Positions 8,256 to 15,243 of a stretch of 26,258 nucleotides of DNA are shown piece after piece. The stretch is from assembly GCA_003649445.1 (NCBI GenBank), contig QMRV01000030.1, forward strand, positions 1 to 26,258, in the 5' to 3' direction. How positions within the stretch are numbered: position 1 is the stretch's first letter; each line of letters opens with the position of its first letter. This stretch comes from Thermoprotei archaeon (GTDB lineage: Archaea > Thermoproteota > Thermoprotei > Thermofilales > B15-G2). The notes beneath the pieces were generated by a model that was not told the origin of the DNA, did no database searches, and saw only the letters and a list, made by a program, of their open reading frames with translations. A program made the position numbers and the translations under genes.

Positions 8256-8756
8256 TTAATATGTTTTATTGTTTTTCTTGATTTGCAGTACTGAAAAAGC
8301 AACTTCTAGCAGTGACAAAAGCAGTAGTACTATAGCTATTATTGACATGTCTAATGTTAGCTGTATTTCCGATTCAAATATTTCTGTAGGAGGTATTTTA
8401 ATTACGTATACTCCTACTCCACTTGATCCAATTAGCCATACAGCTTTAAACAACGTCATTAAAGTCGCTTTAGCTACCTCTAATATACTCTCGCGGGCTT
8501 CTTTAAAGTAGCACACTATGCTTGCCGTTAGTGCTACTATGGTGTATATTATTCCCACAGCTAGTATTAAATTGAGATCTCTGTCTACCGATATTGTTAT
8601 AGGCGGTATTTCTTCAGTATTTATGTTAAGTAGTGGTTGCAGTAACGTAGCTATTTCTTTAAGGTTTTTAGTAAACAGTACGTATGGTAGATAAGCGGCT
8701 ACAATGAAAAATATTATTGCTGATACTGTAGATAGTAAAAGTTTTAGTTTTTTCAT
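8256..8756 (-). CDS. Hypothetical four-helix membrane protein
   Basis: A 166-residue protein of unrecognised family. Hydrophobic segments lie at about residues 7-29, 63-87, 99-118 and 133-158. The loop after helix 1 (about 30-62) is the longest and includes the QPLLNINTEEIPP stretch. The C-terminus ends in a basic KKNNKTY tail. It begins 2 bases after the stop of the LEA-like ORF upstream, so it is the last gene of a minus-strand operon with it. Together they may encode a membrane-bound surface complex. No enzymatic motif is visible. Confidence 0.7.
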   Translation of the reverse strand: MKKLKLLLSTVSAIIFFIVAAYLPYVLFTKNLKEIATLLQPLLNINTEEIPPITISVDRDLNLILAVGIIYTIVALTASIVCYFKEARESILEVAKATLMTLFKAVWLIGSSGVGVYVIKIPPTEIFESEIQLTLDMSIIAIVLLLLSLLEVAFSVLQIKKNNKTY

Positions 8757-8758
8757 AG

Positions 8759-9055
8759 TTATTCGCCTCCTATACCATATTTTACTAGAGTTATGTTGAA
8801 GGGGTTTTCTAAGATTATTTCAATAGCTCTTGTTTGTAATGCTACCTTAAATTCAAGCTTAATTACATTGTTTACAGGCTTTATTTGAAGACTTGTTTTC
8901 GAGACTACTGCCCCCTGAGCATTGCGCTGAACTATTATCAAAGGCAGAATTATGTTTTCCGGTACTATTGTTTTGTTTAGTGGAACTAGTATTTCAGCAT
9001 ATACTTTCATTTGAAATATGTCTACATTTACTTTAATTACTTTTATTTTATTCAC
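8759..9055 (-). CDS. C-terminal piece of a disrupted LEA/WHy-like repeat protein
   Basis: A 98-residue reading frame with a GTG start, composed of alternating beta-strand-like segments (MKVYAEILVPLNKTI, IKLEFKVALQTRAIEIIL). It looks like a LEA-2/WHy-type beta domain without its beginning. On the coding strand the preceding ORF enters an A8 run (plus-strand T8 at 9076-9083). Removing one A joins the two frames and yields the continuation VPLKKITIGPILVNKIKV, which parallels the VPIKKAITIHELEIKNIEV segment of the previous repeat. So this is best read as the last third of one gene that begins at 9815. A separately translated small protein starting at the GTG is possible but less likely. Confidence 0.55.
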   Translation of the reverse strand: MNKIKVIKVNVDIFQMKVYAEILVPLNKTIVPENIILPLIIVQRNAQGAVVSKTSLQIKPVNNVIKLEFKVALQTRAIEIILENPFNITLVKYGIGGE

Positions 9056-9230
9056 TAGTATTGGTCCTATTGTTATTTTTTTTGAGAGGTACTTTTATAT
9101 TATTCTTTGATAAGTATATTTCTAGAAGTATTGAATTATATAACGCCTGCTTTATTATGTTTGGCGGTATTGTTACTTGTTTTTCTATTGTTGTTGTTCC
9201 TATATATATGTCTATTTTATCTGCACTCAA
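9048..9230 (-). CDS. Middle piece of a disrupted LEA/WHy-like repeat protein
   Basis: A 60-residue open frame with a TTG as its only conventional start. The same frame stays open upstream for another 62 codons, up to an in-frame TAG at 9417-9419 that ends the preceding ORF, and none of those codons is ATG, GTG or TTG. The extended stretch encodes beta-rich sequence (VPIKKAITIHELEIKNIEV, then a KVPLKK segment at its end) resembling the flanking domains. Its 3' end, after the A8 run, reads as NNNRTNTSE, unlike the rest, which suggests a frameshift artefact or lesion. I read it as the middle repeat of a gene spanning 8759-9815. Confidence 0.45.
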   Translation of the reverse strand: MSADKIDIYIGTTTIEKQVTIPPNIIKQALYNSILLEIYLSKNNIKVPLKKNNNRTNTSE

Positions 9231-9416
9231 TTGAGCTCCGTTAGCTACGATGAGAAGAGTTACATCTTTTAGTGTAAATGAGCTAGTCAGTGTACATACG
9301 TATGTTATGATTACTCCTTTTTCTGAAACTTCTATGTTCTTTATTTCTAATTCATGTATGGTGATTGCTTTTTTGATAGGTACTTTTATTGTCAGCTGTA
9401 CTTGTGTTTTTATTAA

Positions 9417-9815
9417 CTAAGCGTAAATTAGTGTTATTTTGACTGGTATTTTTAAATATGTTTCTTTTAATATTTCTTTAATTAGTTTTCCTGATAAGAG
9501 CTCGGCTATTGGTATTGCTATTTTTATTTTCTTGTATTCTTTTGGCTTTATTTTCTTGATAACTGTTTCTCCGCTGTATATTAGTTCGTTTTCGGGTGTT
9601 AGTATTTGGTATGATATTTTCATGTTTTTGATAGGGTAGAATCCTTTGTTGTGTAGTGGTACTTCTGCTACAATGTACGTGTTTTCGATGCGTGTTTCTA
9701 TATTGTTGTAGTCTATTTCGATCAGTGCTGCGGATATTCCTGCTGATAGTAGGTATATTATTAGAATTAGTGAGATGGCTGAGGTAGTTATTTTAACTAT
9801 TCTGTATTTATCCAT
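9417..9815 (-). CDS. N-terminal piece of a membrane-anchored LEA/WHy-like repeat protein
   Basis: A 132-residue frame with an ATG start, an N-terminal hydrophobic anchor at about residues 9-31 and one complete LEA-2/WHy-like beta domain after it (AEVPLHNKGFYPIKNMKISY, then LKIPVKITLIY). Such domains occur in archaea as membrane-tethered surface or stress proteins. It stops at TAG (9417-9419), but the same frame stays open beyond. The span 9815-8759 is 1057 bases, one more than a multiple of three, which fits a single extra base. If intact, the gene would encode about 350 residues with three similar domains. On its own the product would be a single-domain anchored protein. Function is otherwise unknown. 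Confidence 0.65.
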   Translation of the reverse strand: MDKYRIVKITTSAISLILIIYLLSAGISAALIEIDYNNIETRIENTYIVAEVPLHNKGFYPIKNMKISYQILTPENELIYSGETVIKKIKPKEYKKIKIAIPIAELLSGKLIKEILKETYLKIPVKITLIYA

Positions 9816-9878
9816 TGAGTTTGTTAAATTATGTAAATATTTTAGCTTTTCTGCGGGAAATTGAATTATGCTATATTG

Positions 9879-9925
9879 ATGTTTGGGAGCTTTGTTTACA
9901 TTTAGCAGGAATATATGTTTGGGAG
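9879..9925. repeat. Short direct repeat between the LEA-like gene and vapC
   Basis: ATGTTTGGGAG occurs twice, at 9879-9889 and 9915-9925, with starts 36 bases apart in an otherwise featureless AT-rich spacer upstream of the LEA-like gene. The copies could be regulator binding sites or a remnant of rearrangement. There is no supporting ORF. Confidence 0.3.
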
Positions 9926-10019
9926 TCCATAGGACTTTATTTTATTATTTGGGTTCGTTTGAGACATTAGCTATAATGTCGTAATTGGTAGAGGAAAATT
10001 GTTTGCTAGTTATTTTACT

Positions 10020-10457
10020 TTAATAAAAGACATATATGTTTTTCTCTAAATTTGTTTTTTCAAGTCTTCTTTTTAGTTCTTTATCGTAAGTTATTAGTTT
10101 ATATCCTGTTTTTTCGGCGAGAGCTAAGTGAGCTGAGTCGTAGACTGTTATTCCATAGTTAATAGCTATATTAAGAGCGTCGTCAGCTATATCGATTGCA
10201 TTAAATATTTTTCTTACGCTTTTTTCGAATATTTTTCTTAGATTTACGGCTATATTTCTATAGTTTTTTATAGGAATTCTTTTTAGTAAATAGACGTGTT
10301 TCCATAGAGCATTGTATGCTTCAATGAGAGCTATGTCTAGAGTTATACATCTAAAGCTTCTGCTTTGAGTGAGGAAGCTGCGGCTTTTTTCATAGAATTC
10401 GTCTTTAACAGCTACACTAGCGTATATTGATGCATCTATAATGTACATACTTATCAC
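10020..10457 (-). CDS. vapC: PIN-domain ribonuclease toxin, VapC family
   Basis: A 145-residue PIN-domain protein, expected to be a Mg-dependent RNase toxin neutralised by VapB. The acidic tetrad is visible: D8 in YIIDAS, E46 in ALIEAYNA, D107 in VYDSAHLA and D125 in ITYDKEL. Length is typical. The GTG start at 10457 overlaps the stop of the upstream antitoxin frame (GTGA); an in-frame ATG at 10448, just before YIIDAS, is an equally plausible start. The toxin frame is intact although its antitoxin is frameshifted, which is odd if both are expressed as sequenced. Confidence 0.88.
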   Translation of the reverse strand: MISMYIIDASIYASVAVKDEFYEKSRSFLTQSRSFRCITLDIALIEAYNALWKHVYLLKRIPIKNYRNIAVNLRKIFEKSVRKIFNAIDIADDALNIAINYGITVYDSAHLALAEKTGYKLITYDKELKRRLEKTNLEKNIYVFY

Positions 10458-10680
10458 TCTGTTTCTCTAGCTTCTCTAACCGTAACCCATCCTGGTTCGG
10501 GTGAAGGAGTTATATTTTTGAATAATTGATCCAGTTCTTTGAAAGATTCTTCAATTTCTTTACGTGCTGCTACTTCTTCTATAAGTTCTTCGATAAGTTT
10601 TCTCCAATTGACTTCTCTGTATTTTTAACTATTTCTTTTAAATCTTTTCTTATTCTGATACTGAAGACTTCCGTTGACAT
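10454..10680 (-). pseudogene. vapB: VapB antitoxin with a one-base frameshift
   Basis: No single open frame covers this gene, but it is clear once one base is restored. From the ATG at 10680 it reads STEVFSIRIRKDLKEIVK, a ribbon-helix-helix strand and helix typical of archaeal VapB. At an A5 run (plus-strand T5 at 10622-10626) the frame is lost and hits a stop soon after. Adding one A gives KYREVNWRKLIEELIEEV, continuing to the acidic, tryptophan-containing tail PEPGWVTVREARETE and a TGA that overlaps the vapC GTG. The 227-base span is one short of a multiple of three. Sequencing error, recent mutation or slippage could explain it. The intact product would be 75 residues. Confidence 0.8.
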
Positions 10681-10695
10681 ATACGATATAGCTTT

Positions 10696-10724
10696 GTATA
10701 CAGCAATATAAGAATATTGTATAC
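10696..10724. promoter_or_regulatory. Dyad operator upstream of vapBC
   Basis: Two GTATAC boxes (10696-10701 and 10719-10724) flank an inner AATAT/ATATT inverted pair (10705-10709 and 10714-10718). This forms an almost perfect dyad centred about 30 bases before the vapB ATG, where the promoter should lie. VapB proteins with ribbon-helix-helix domains repress their own operon by binding such palindromes, so this is the likely autoregulatory site. Confidence 0.6.
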
Positions 10725-11123
10725 GGATGGTAAATTAATTGCGTCCGTCTAGCAATTATTGTATTTTCCTATAGATTAGTATTATTGACTGCTATTTTAG
10801 AAGCAGTGTGCTTAGTTTATTTCTCGTAAAATGGTTTAGTGTAGTTTTGAGAATGAAGAGCTTTGATTTTTGTACGGCTACTTAACTAATTATGATGTTA
10901 ATTGTGGTTGACAGTTTCACATAATACTTATTAACTATGATTAATAAGCCTCTAGTAGTATTTCGGTTTTGCAGGTATGCACAGCGCATGGCTTTCGGCA
11001 CTTACTTTCTAAATTAAATTTATGTAGAGTCTTTATGATAAAATGTTATAGATTGTTTACTGTTTGTAGTAAAGTATCTTGTTTTCGGCGACTACTTCAA
11101 TTCTAGGTTATCTATTTGTGAAA
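10725..11123. other. Gene-free AT-rich stretch
   Basis: No ORF with coding character was found between vapB and the aldolase gene. Two small hairpins are visible: TAATTGC/GCAATTA at 10736-10758 and ACTGCT/AGCAGT at 10788-10807. The remainder is AT-rich with no recognised RNA gene, repeat family or transposon end. It may be decayed sequence at the edge of the accessory block. Confidence 0.4.
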
Positions 11124-11134
11124 AGTTTTAAACT
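11124..11134 (+). promoter_or_regulatory. TATA box of the aldolase-AOR operon
   Basis: AGTTTTAAACT is centred about 29 bases before the ATG at 11158. It fits an archaeal TATA element giving a leaderless or very short-leader transcript for the aldolase and the AOR gene one base downstream of it. Confidence 0.5.
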
Positions 11135-11157
11135 GGTGTAGTTTGTGGTATTAGCGT

Positions 11158-11805
11158 ATGGAGAGTCTGTTTAGTGAGGAAGAATTGAAGCAAGAGATAT
11201 GCAGAGTTATGAGTGCTCTGTATAGGAGAGGGCTTGTTTCTGCTTTAGGCGGTAATGTTAGTGCACGTATACCTAATTCTGAGGAGTTTTGGATTACTCC
11301 TAGTGGCGTCTTCAAGGGTGAGTTGAATCCAGATGACTTAGTTAAACTAGATTTAGACTGTAATGTTGTTGACGGCCTGCTGAGGCCTTCAATAGAGGCT
11401 CCGGTGCATGCGGCTATTTATAAGGCTAGACCTGATGTAAATGCTATTGTTCACGCACATAATCCGTTTACCTTGGGTCTGGCTTTAGCGGGGCTGTCTA
11501 TTGAGCCTATTACTGTAGAGGAAGTAATGGTTTTAAGGAAAGTAGAAATAGTGCCTTTTGCTTTTCCTGGAACCGATAAGCTCGCTAAGCTAGTGGCTGA
11601 GACTGCTGCTAAGGGATGTAGGGCTATTATTCTTCAGAACCACGGTATTATAGCCATGGGCTCTAATCTGGTTGAAGCTGAAGCTGTAGCAGAAACAATG
11701 GAGGAAGTAGCTATCGCTCAGTTCGTCTGCTATGCTTTAGGCAAGAAGCCTCCGCTTATACCTGAGCGCGAAGTAGAGCTTTACCGTAAGCTCTACAGGT
11801 TCTAA
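11158..11805 (+). CDS. Class II aldolase, FucA-like (L-fuculose-phosphate aldolase family)
   Basis: A 215-residue zinc-dependent aldolase of the class II AraD/FucA family. Metal and catalytic residues are in place: GGN at 31-33 for phosphate binding, E80 in SIEAPVH, H99 and H101 in VHAHNP, and H162 in QNHGI. Family members cleave fuculose- or rhamnulose-1-phosphate to dihydroxyacetone phosphate plus lactaldehyde, and the archaeal form can use other aldehydes. Methylthioribulose-phosphate dehydratases share the fold. The gene lies one base before an aldehyde:ferredoxin oxidoreductase, so an aldehyde it releases may be oxidised by its neighbour; that link is inferred. Confidence 0.88.
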   Translation: MESLFSEEELKQEICRVMSALYRRGLVSALGGNVSARIPNSEEFWITPSGVFKGELNPDDLVKLDLDCNVVDGLLRPSIEAPVHAAIYKARPDVNAIVHAHNPFTLGLALAGLSIEPITVEEVMVLRKVEIVPFAFPGTDKLAKLVAETAAKGCRAIILQNHGIIAMGSNLVEAEAVAETMEEVAIAQFVCYALGKKPPLIPEREVELYRKLYRF

Positions 11806-11806
11806 G

Positions 11807-13684
11807 GTGAGCTACATGGGCGGGAAGCTTTTGGGGTATTGTGGTAAATTACTTTATATTGATTTATCTAAGGAGAAAACTTGGGTTAGAGAACTTTCTG
11901 AAGAAGAAGAATTAATGTTTATAGGAGGCACGGGCTTAGCGGCGAAAATAGTCTGTGAGGAAGTAGATCCTTCAATAGATCCCTTTAGTCCCGAGAATAC
12001 TCTTGTTTTCATGACAGGCCCTCTCACAGGGACATATGTTCCGTGTACTGGTAGATTCGCGGTTGCTGCTAAATCTCCTTTAACACTAGGTTGGGGTGAA
12101 GCGCACTCAAGCGGTTTCTGGGGAATAGAGCTTAAAAAGGCTGGTTTTGACGGAGTAGTCGTTAAAGGGTCTTCAAAGGACCCTGTCTACATATACATTA
12201 AGGACTCTGAAGTCGAGATAAGAGACGCTTCTAAAATATGGGGTAAAGATACCCGTGAAACAGATGGACTTGTAAAACAGGATACTGGCGACGATAAAGT
12301 CAAAGTAGCGTGTATAGGACCTGCTGGAGAAAAACTGGTGCGCTACGCCTGCATTACAGTTGAGCCTGAGCCTGAAGGCCCTCGAGTAGCCGGCAGAACA
12401 GGTATAGGCGCCGTAATGGGTTCTAAGAAACTCAAAGCGATAGCTGTCAAAGGCTCCGGCTCTATCTCTATGGCCGACCCGAACCGCTTAAGACACCTTA
12501 TTAGGAGACTGCTTCCGCTCATAATGTCTTTCCCTTCAACACAAATACAGGCTGCCTACGGTACTGCGGGCGAAGTAGAGGTTTTCTACGAGTATGGCGA
12601 CATGCCTATAAAGAACTTTAGCCTAGGAGCGTGGGAAGGAATAGAGAAGCTTAAGGGCGAAAGCCTCGCTAAAACAATTGTCGTTAAGCATAGAGCATGC
12701 TATAACTGCCCTATTGGTTGCTGGAGAGTAGTTGAAGTAGACGGACTTAAAGTCAGAGGCCCCGAGTACGAAGCTGTCGCTTCGCTAGGCTCTACTCTCT
12801 TAATAGATGATCCGCATGTAATAGCTAAGGCAAACGAGCTCTGCAATAGATACGGAATAGACGTTATCTCAACCGGCGTAACTATAGCCTGGGCTATTGA
12901 GTGCTACGAGAAAGGAATCATAACTAAAGAGGATACTGGAGGCTTAGAGCTGAAGTGGGGCGACGGAGAACTACTACTTAAGTTAATTAAAATGATCAGT
13001 GAACGTGAAGGATTCGGTAAGCTTTTAGGCGAGGGAAGTAGGCTAGCCTCTAAGACAATAGGCAGAGGCTCTGAGAAATACGCTATGCACGTAAAGGGAC
13101 TTGAAGTACCTATGCATGATCCACGCGCCTTTAAAGGTATGGGGCTCCAGTACGCTACATCAAATAGAGGTGCCTGCCACCTCCAGGGATTCGTCCTAAG
13201 AATAGAGCAGGGAGAACGTATGCACGACTTAAAAATATACGAGAGAGTAGACCGCTTCGCTGTAGAAGGTAAAGGCAGAATAGTCGCTATTATGCAGGAC
13301 TGGCACGAAGTACTAGAGTCTATGATAATATGCAAGTTCCTGGCCATACCTCCAGCGCACGTAGCAGCCATGTACAGCATGGTTACTGGCAGAAAAACAC
13401 TCCTACCAGAACTACTCAAGGCAGGCGCTAGGTCGTTTAACCTAAAGAGACTATTCAATATAGCCTGCGGCTACACGTCTAAAGACGACACTCTGCCAGA
13501 ACGTCTTCTCAAAGAGCCTCTTAAAGAAGGAGGAGCTGCTGGTCAAGTTGTCGAGCTAGAGCCTATGCTTAAAGAGTACTACGAGTACCGCAAATGGGAC
13601 GAAAACGGCGTTCCCACTAAAGAGCTTTTAGAAGACCTCGGCTTAAAAGAAATAGGAGAAAAACTCTTGAGTAAAGTACGCTAA
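11807..13684 (+). CDS. aor: Tungsten-type aldehyde:ferredoxin oxidoreductase
   Basis: A 625-residue enzyme of the AOR family, which oxidises aldehydes to carboxylates with a tungsto-bispterin cofactor and reduces ferredoxin. The N-terminal pterin-binding domain shows GGTGLAAKIV near 40-49 and PCTGRFAVAAKSPLTLGW near 79-96. The [4Fe-4S] ligands are C298, C301 and C305 (HRACYNCPIGC) plus C509 (MIICKFL). The mid-region RTGIGAVMGSKKLKAI is also characteristic. The length matches the family. Either the GTG at 11807 or the ATG at 11816 could be the start; the latter begins directly at GGKLLGYCGKLL. It is in an operon with the upstream aldolase. Confidence 0.93.
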   Translation: MSYMGGKLLGYCGKLLYIDLSKEKTWVRELSEEEELMFIGGTGLAAKIVCEEVDPSIDPFSPENTLVFMTGPLTGTYVPCTGRFAVAAKSPLTLGWGEAHSSGFWGIELKKAGFDGVVVKGSSKDPVYIYIKDSEVEIRDASKIWGKDTRETDGLVKQDTGDDKVKVACIGPAGEKLVRYACITVEPEPEGPRVAGRTGIGAVMGSKKLKAIAVKGSGSISMADPNRLRHLIRRLLPLIMSFPSTQIQAAYGTAGEVEVFYEYGDMPIKNFSLGAWEGIEKLKGESLAKTIVVKHRACYNCPIGCWRVVEVDGLKVRGPEYEAVASLGSTLLIDDPHVIAKANELCNRYGIDVISTGVTIAWAIECYEKGIITKEDTGGLELKWGDGELLLKLIKMISEREGFGKLLGEGSRLASKTIGRGSEKYAMHVKGLEVPMHDPRAFKGMGLQYATSNRGACHLQGFVLRIEQGERMHDLKIYERVDRFAVEGKGRIVAIMQDWHEVLESMIICKFLAIPPAHVAAMYSMVTGRKTLLPELLKAGARSFNLKRLFNIACGYTSKDDTLPERLLKEPLKEGGAAGQVVELEPMLKEYYEYRKWDENGVPTKELLEDLGLKEIGEKLLSKVR

Positions 13685-13714
13685 TTTTAATAATGTGCAA
13701 ATGCATATTTTTCT

Positions 13715-14158
13715 GTGACATACCCTCCTCCCTACGGAAGAGGTTTTGGAAGAGGATGGAGTAGAGGAAGAGGATGGGGACCTCTGCCCACTTTACCGCC
13801 TCTTCCTCCCCCGCCTCCTAATGGACTAAGAATCGTGGCTACAGTAGACTCCAATGTAGGCTTAAACTCACCCATATCTTTCAGGTTCGCTAGAGCACCG
13901 TTAATAGCTGTAGTAGACACAGTTGGAGGCAAAGTAGTAAACCTTAAAATTCTAGAAAACCCCTACGCTACTGCTCCTCATGGAGCAGGAATGGGGTTAG
14001 GACAATGGATTGTGGCAAGCGGAGTTAAGCTAGTAATAGCTCCCCGTTTAGGCCCAAATATAAGCTTTGTTTTGCAGCAAGCAGGAGTGAGAGTAGAGAT
14101 TGTTCCGCCGGGTATACCGCTCTCAGAGGCTCTAAGACGGTTAGGAATAACAACGTAG
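13715..14158 (+). CDS. NifX/NafY-like (dinitrogenase FeMo-cofactor biosynthesis) domain protein with Gly/Arg/Pro-rich head
   Basis: A 147-residue protein. Residues about 39-140 form a NifX/NafY/ORP-type alpha/beta domain (IVATVDSNVGLNSPIS, then GMGLGQWIVASGVKLVIAP). This domain binds metal clusters or their precursors in nitrogenase cofactor assembly and in the orange protein of sulfate reducers. Residues 5-35 are a low-complexity head, first glycine/arginine/tryptophan-rich and then a run of prolines. The GTG start at 13715 is the first in frame. No nitrogenase genes are present, so a nitrogenase role is unlikely. Paired ferredoxin-containing MinD ATPases downstream suggest a metal-cluster or redox-protein assembly role. 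Confidence 0.82.
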   Translation: MTYPPPYGRGFGRGWSRGRGWGPLPTLPPLPPPPPNGLRIVATVDSNVGLNSPISFRFARAPLIAVVDTVGGKVVNLKILENPYATAPHGAGMGLGQWIVASGVKLVIAPRLGPNISFVLQQAGVRVEIVPPGIPLSEALRRLGITT

Positions 14159-14222
14159 ACATAGTTTTTATGAGAGATTGAAGCAATAAAACTTAAATCT
14201 TTTAAACCTATTATATATTTGC

Positions 14223-14900
14223 TTGACGCGCAGAGGACTCAGGTTTATGTCTAAAGACACAGATTCTATTAATAGGAGAAGAAGAAATAAGGGAAACGGC
14301 TTAGCCTTAAATAACTCACTGCTGAAAAACCTTAAACTCTACGTAAACCTACTTAACGCTGGAGGAATACTGAGAAGATACTTCATTATGAACGGCTTTG
14401 ACGGCATAATGACAGTAATGGGCATCATTATGGGCTCCTATATGACGCACTCGCTGGACCCTAAGTTCATTGTAGGAGCTAGTATAGGCGCGAGCATAGC
14501 TATGAGTATTTCAGGTTTCGTAGGAGCATTTATTACCGAGAGAGCCGAAAGGATCAGAGAAATAAAAGATTTAGAGAGAAGTCTTTTTACAAGCCTAGAA
14601 GACAGCGTGCTTAAGCAGGCAGTAGACGTAGTGACTATTCTAGCCGCACTAATAGACGCTTTTGCCCCAATGCTTTTCTCAGTAATATCGGTAGCTCCCT
14701 TTATTCTAGCAATATACTCTATTGTACCAATAGATTACGCTTTAATAGGCTCAGTTACTTTAACAAGCATCTTGCTGTTCTCGCTTGGAGCTTTCTTAGC
14801 GCGAGTCTCCGACGAAAATGTACTGAAGTACGGACTATGTATGCTAATTTCAGGGCTACTTGTATCGCTTATAGGAGTTTTCTTAGGTCATTTTCTTTAA
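14223..14900 (+). CDS. VIT1/CCC1-family metal transporter-like membrane protein
   Basis: A 225-residue membrane protein with about five hydrophobic helices. The signature of the VIT1/CCC1 iron/manganese transporters is present: FDGIMTVMGIIMGSYM (59-74) in helix 1 with D60, and an acidic cytosolic segment after helix 2 (ITERAERIREIKDLERS, 104-120) that carries the metal-binding glutamates in relatives. Transport of Fe(II) or Mn(II) out of the cytosol would be expected. The TTG at 14223 is the most upstream start; an ATG at 14247 is an alternative. TATA-like elements at 14200-14206 and 14211-14219 fit one or the other. The neighbours handle metal and FeS clusters. Confidence 0.72.
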   Translation: MTRRGLRFMSKDTDSINRRRRNKGNGLALNNSLLKNLKLYVNLLNAGGILRRYFIMNGFDGIMTVMGIIMGSYMTHSLDPKFIVGASIGASIAMSISGFVGAFITERAERIREIKDLERSLFTSLEDSVLKQAVDVVTILAALIDAFAPMLFSVISVAPFILAIYSIVPIDYALIGSVTLTSILLFSLGAFLARVSDENVLKYGLCMLISGLLVSLIGVFLGHFL

Positions 14901-14911
14901 ACTATAAGCTT

Positions 14912-14918
14912 CTTATAC
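14912..14918 (+). promoter_or_regulatory. TATA-like box before the DUF167 gene
   Basis: CTTATAC lies about 26 bases before the ATG at 14941, suggesting that the DUF167-MinD pair has its own leaderless promoter in addition to any read-through from the transporter gene. Confidence 0.4.
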
Positions 14919-14940
14919 CTTTAGTTCCTAACTAATATGT

Positions 14941-15243
14941 ATGGCAAATTATCTTATAGAAGATAGAGACGGTGTTTTCTTGAGGGTACTAGTTAAGCCT
15001 CGCGCTAAAGAAAATAGAATAGTCGGCGTTGAAGGAGATTACCTTGTAATAGAAGTTAAAGCGTCTCCTACTGGAGGAAAAGCAAACATGGAGTTACTTC
15101 GATTTCTCAGGAAAGCATTAAATGTAAGTCAAATAGCTATTATTAAAGGTATGAGAAGCAGAGAGAAAATACTTTTTCTGAGAGAAGCAGATCCTGCTAA
15201 AGTAAAGGAAGCTATAGATAAAGTACTCGGTGAGACACGTTGA
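14941..15243 (+). CDS. DUF167 / UPF0235 (YggU-like) family protein
   Basis: A 100-residue member of the small DUF167 family, recognised by VKPRAKENRIVG, the conserved VIEVKASPTGGKANMELLRFL stretch (about 51-70, read in two parts) and the IIKGMRSREKI motif. These proteins are widespread in archaea and bacteria and have an alpha/beta fold, but their biochemical role is unresolved. The stop overlaps the TTG start of the next gene by four bases (TTGA), so it is translationally coupled to a MinD-like ATPase. Confidence 0.9.
   Translation: MANYLIEDRDGVFLRVLVKPRAKENRIVGVEGDYLVIEVKASPTGGKANMELLRFLRKALNVSQIAIIKGMRSREKILFLREADPAKVKEAIDKVLGETR

Noticed and set aside
8269..8511. 80-codon plus-strand frame opposite the four-helix membrane protein
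   Set aside because: The minus-strand frame has well-spaced hydrophobic helices and tight operon spacing; the plus-strand frame is Ser/Thr-rich without a supporting promoter.
9417..9419. Pyrrolysine codon at the in-frame TAG of the LEA-like gene
   Set aside because: No PYLIS-like context or pyl gene is visible and the protein family is not a methylamine methyltransferase, so read-through is only one option next to mutation or error.
10526..10711. 61-codon plus-strand Phe-rich frame opposite vapB
   Set aside because: It is the antisense of the reconstructed VapB, whose Lys/Glu codons read as Phe/Leu/Ser on the other strand.
10725..11123. Possible tRNA, H/ACA RNA or transposon remnant in the gene-free stretch
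   Set aside because: I found no T-loop GTTCRA element, no cloverleaf, no ACA box after a hairpin of suitable size and no terminal inverted repeats.
12904..13458. 184-codon minus-strand open frame inside the AOR gene
   Set aside because: It lies antisense to strongly conserved AOR coding sequence and its translation is Ser/Pro-rich with no family resemblance, so it is a shadow frame.
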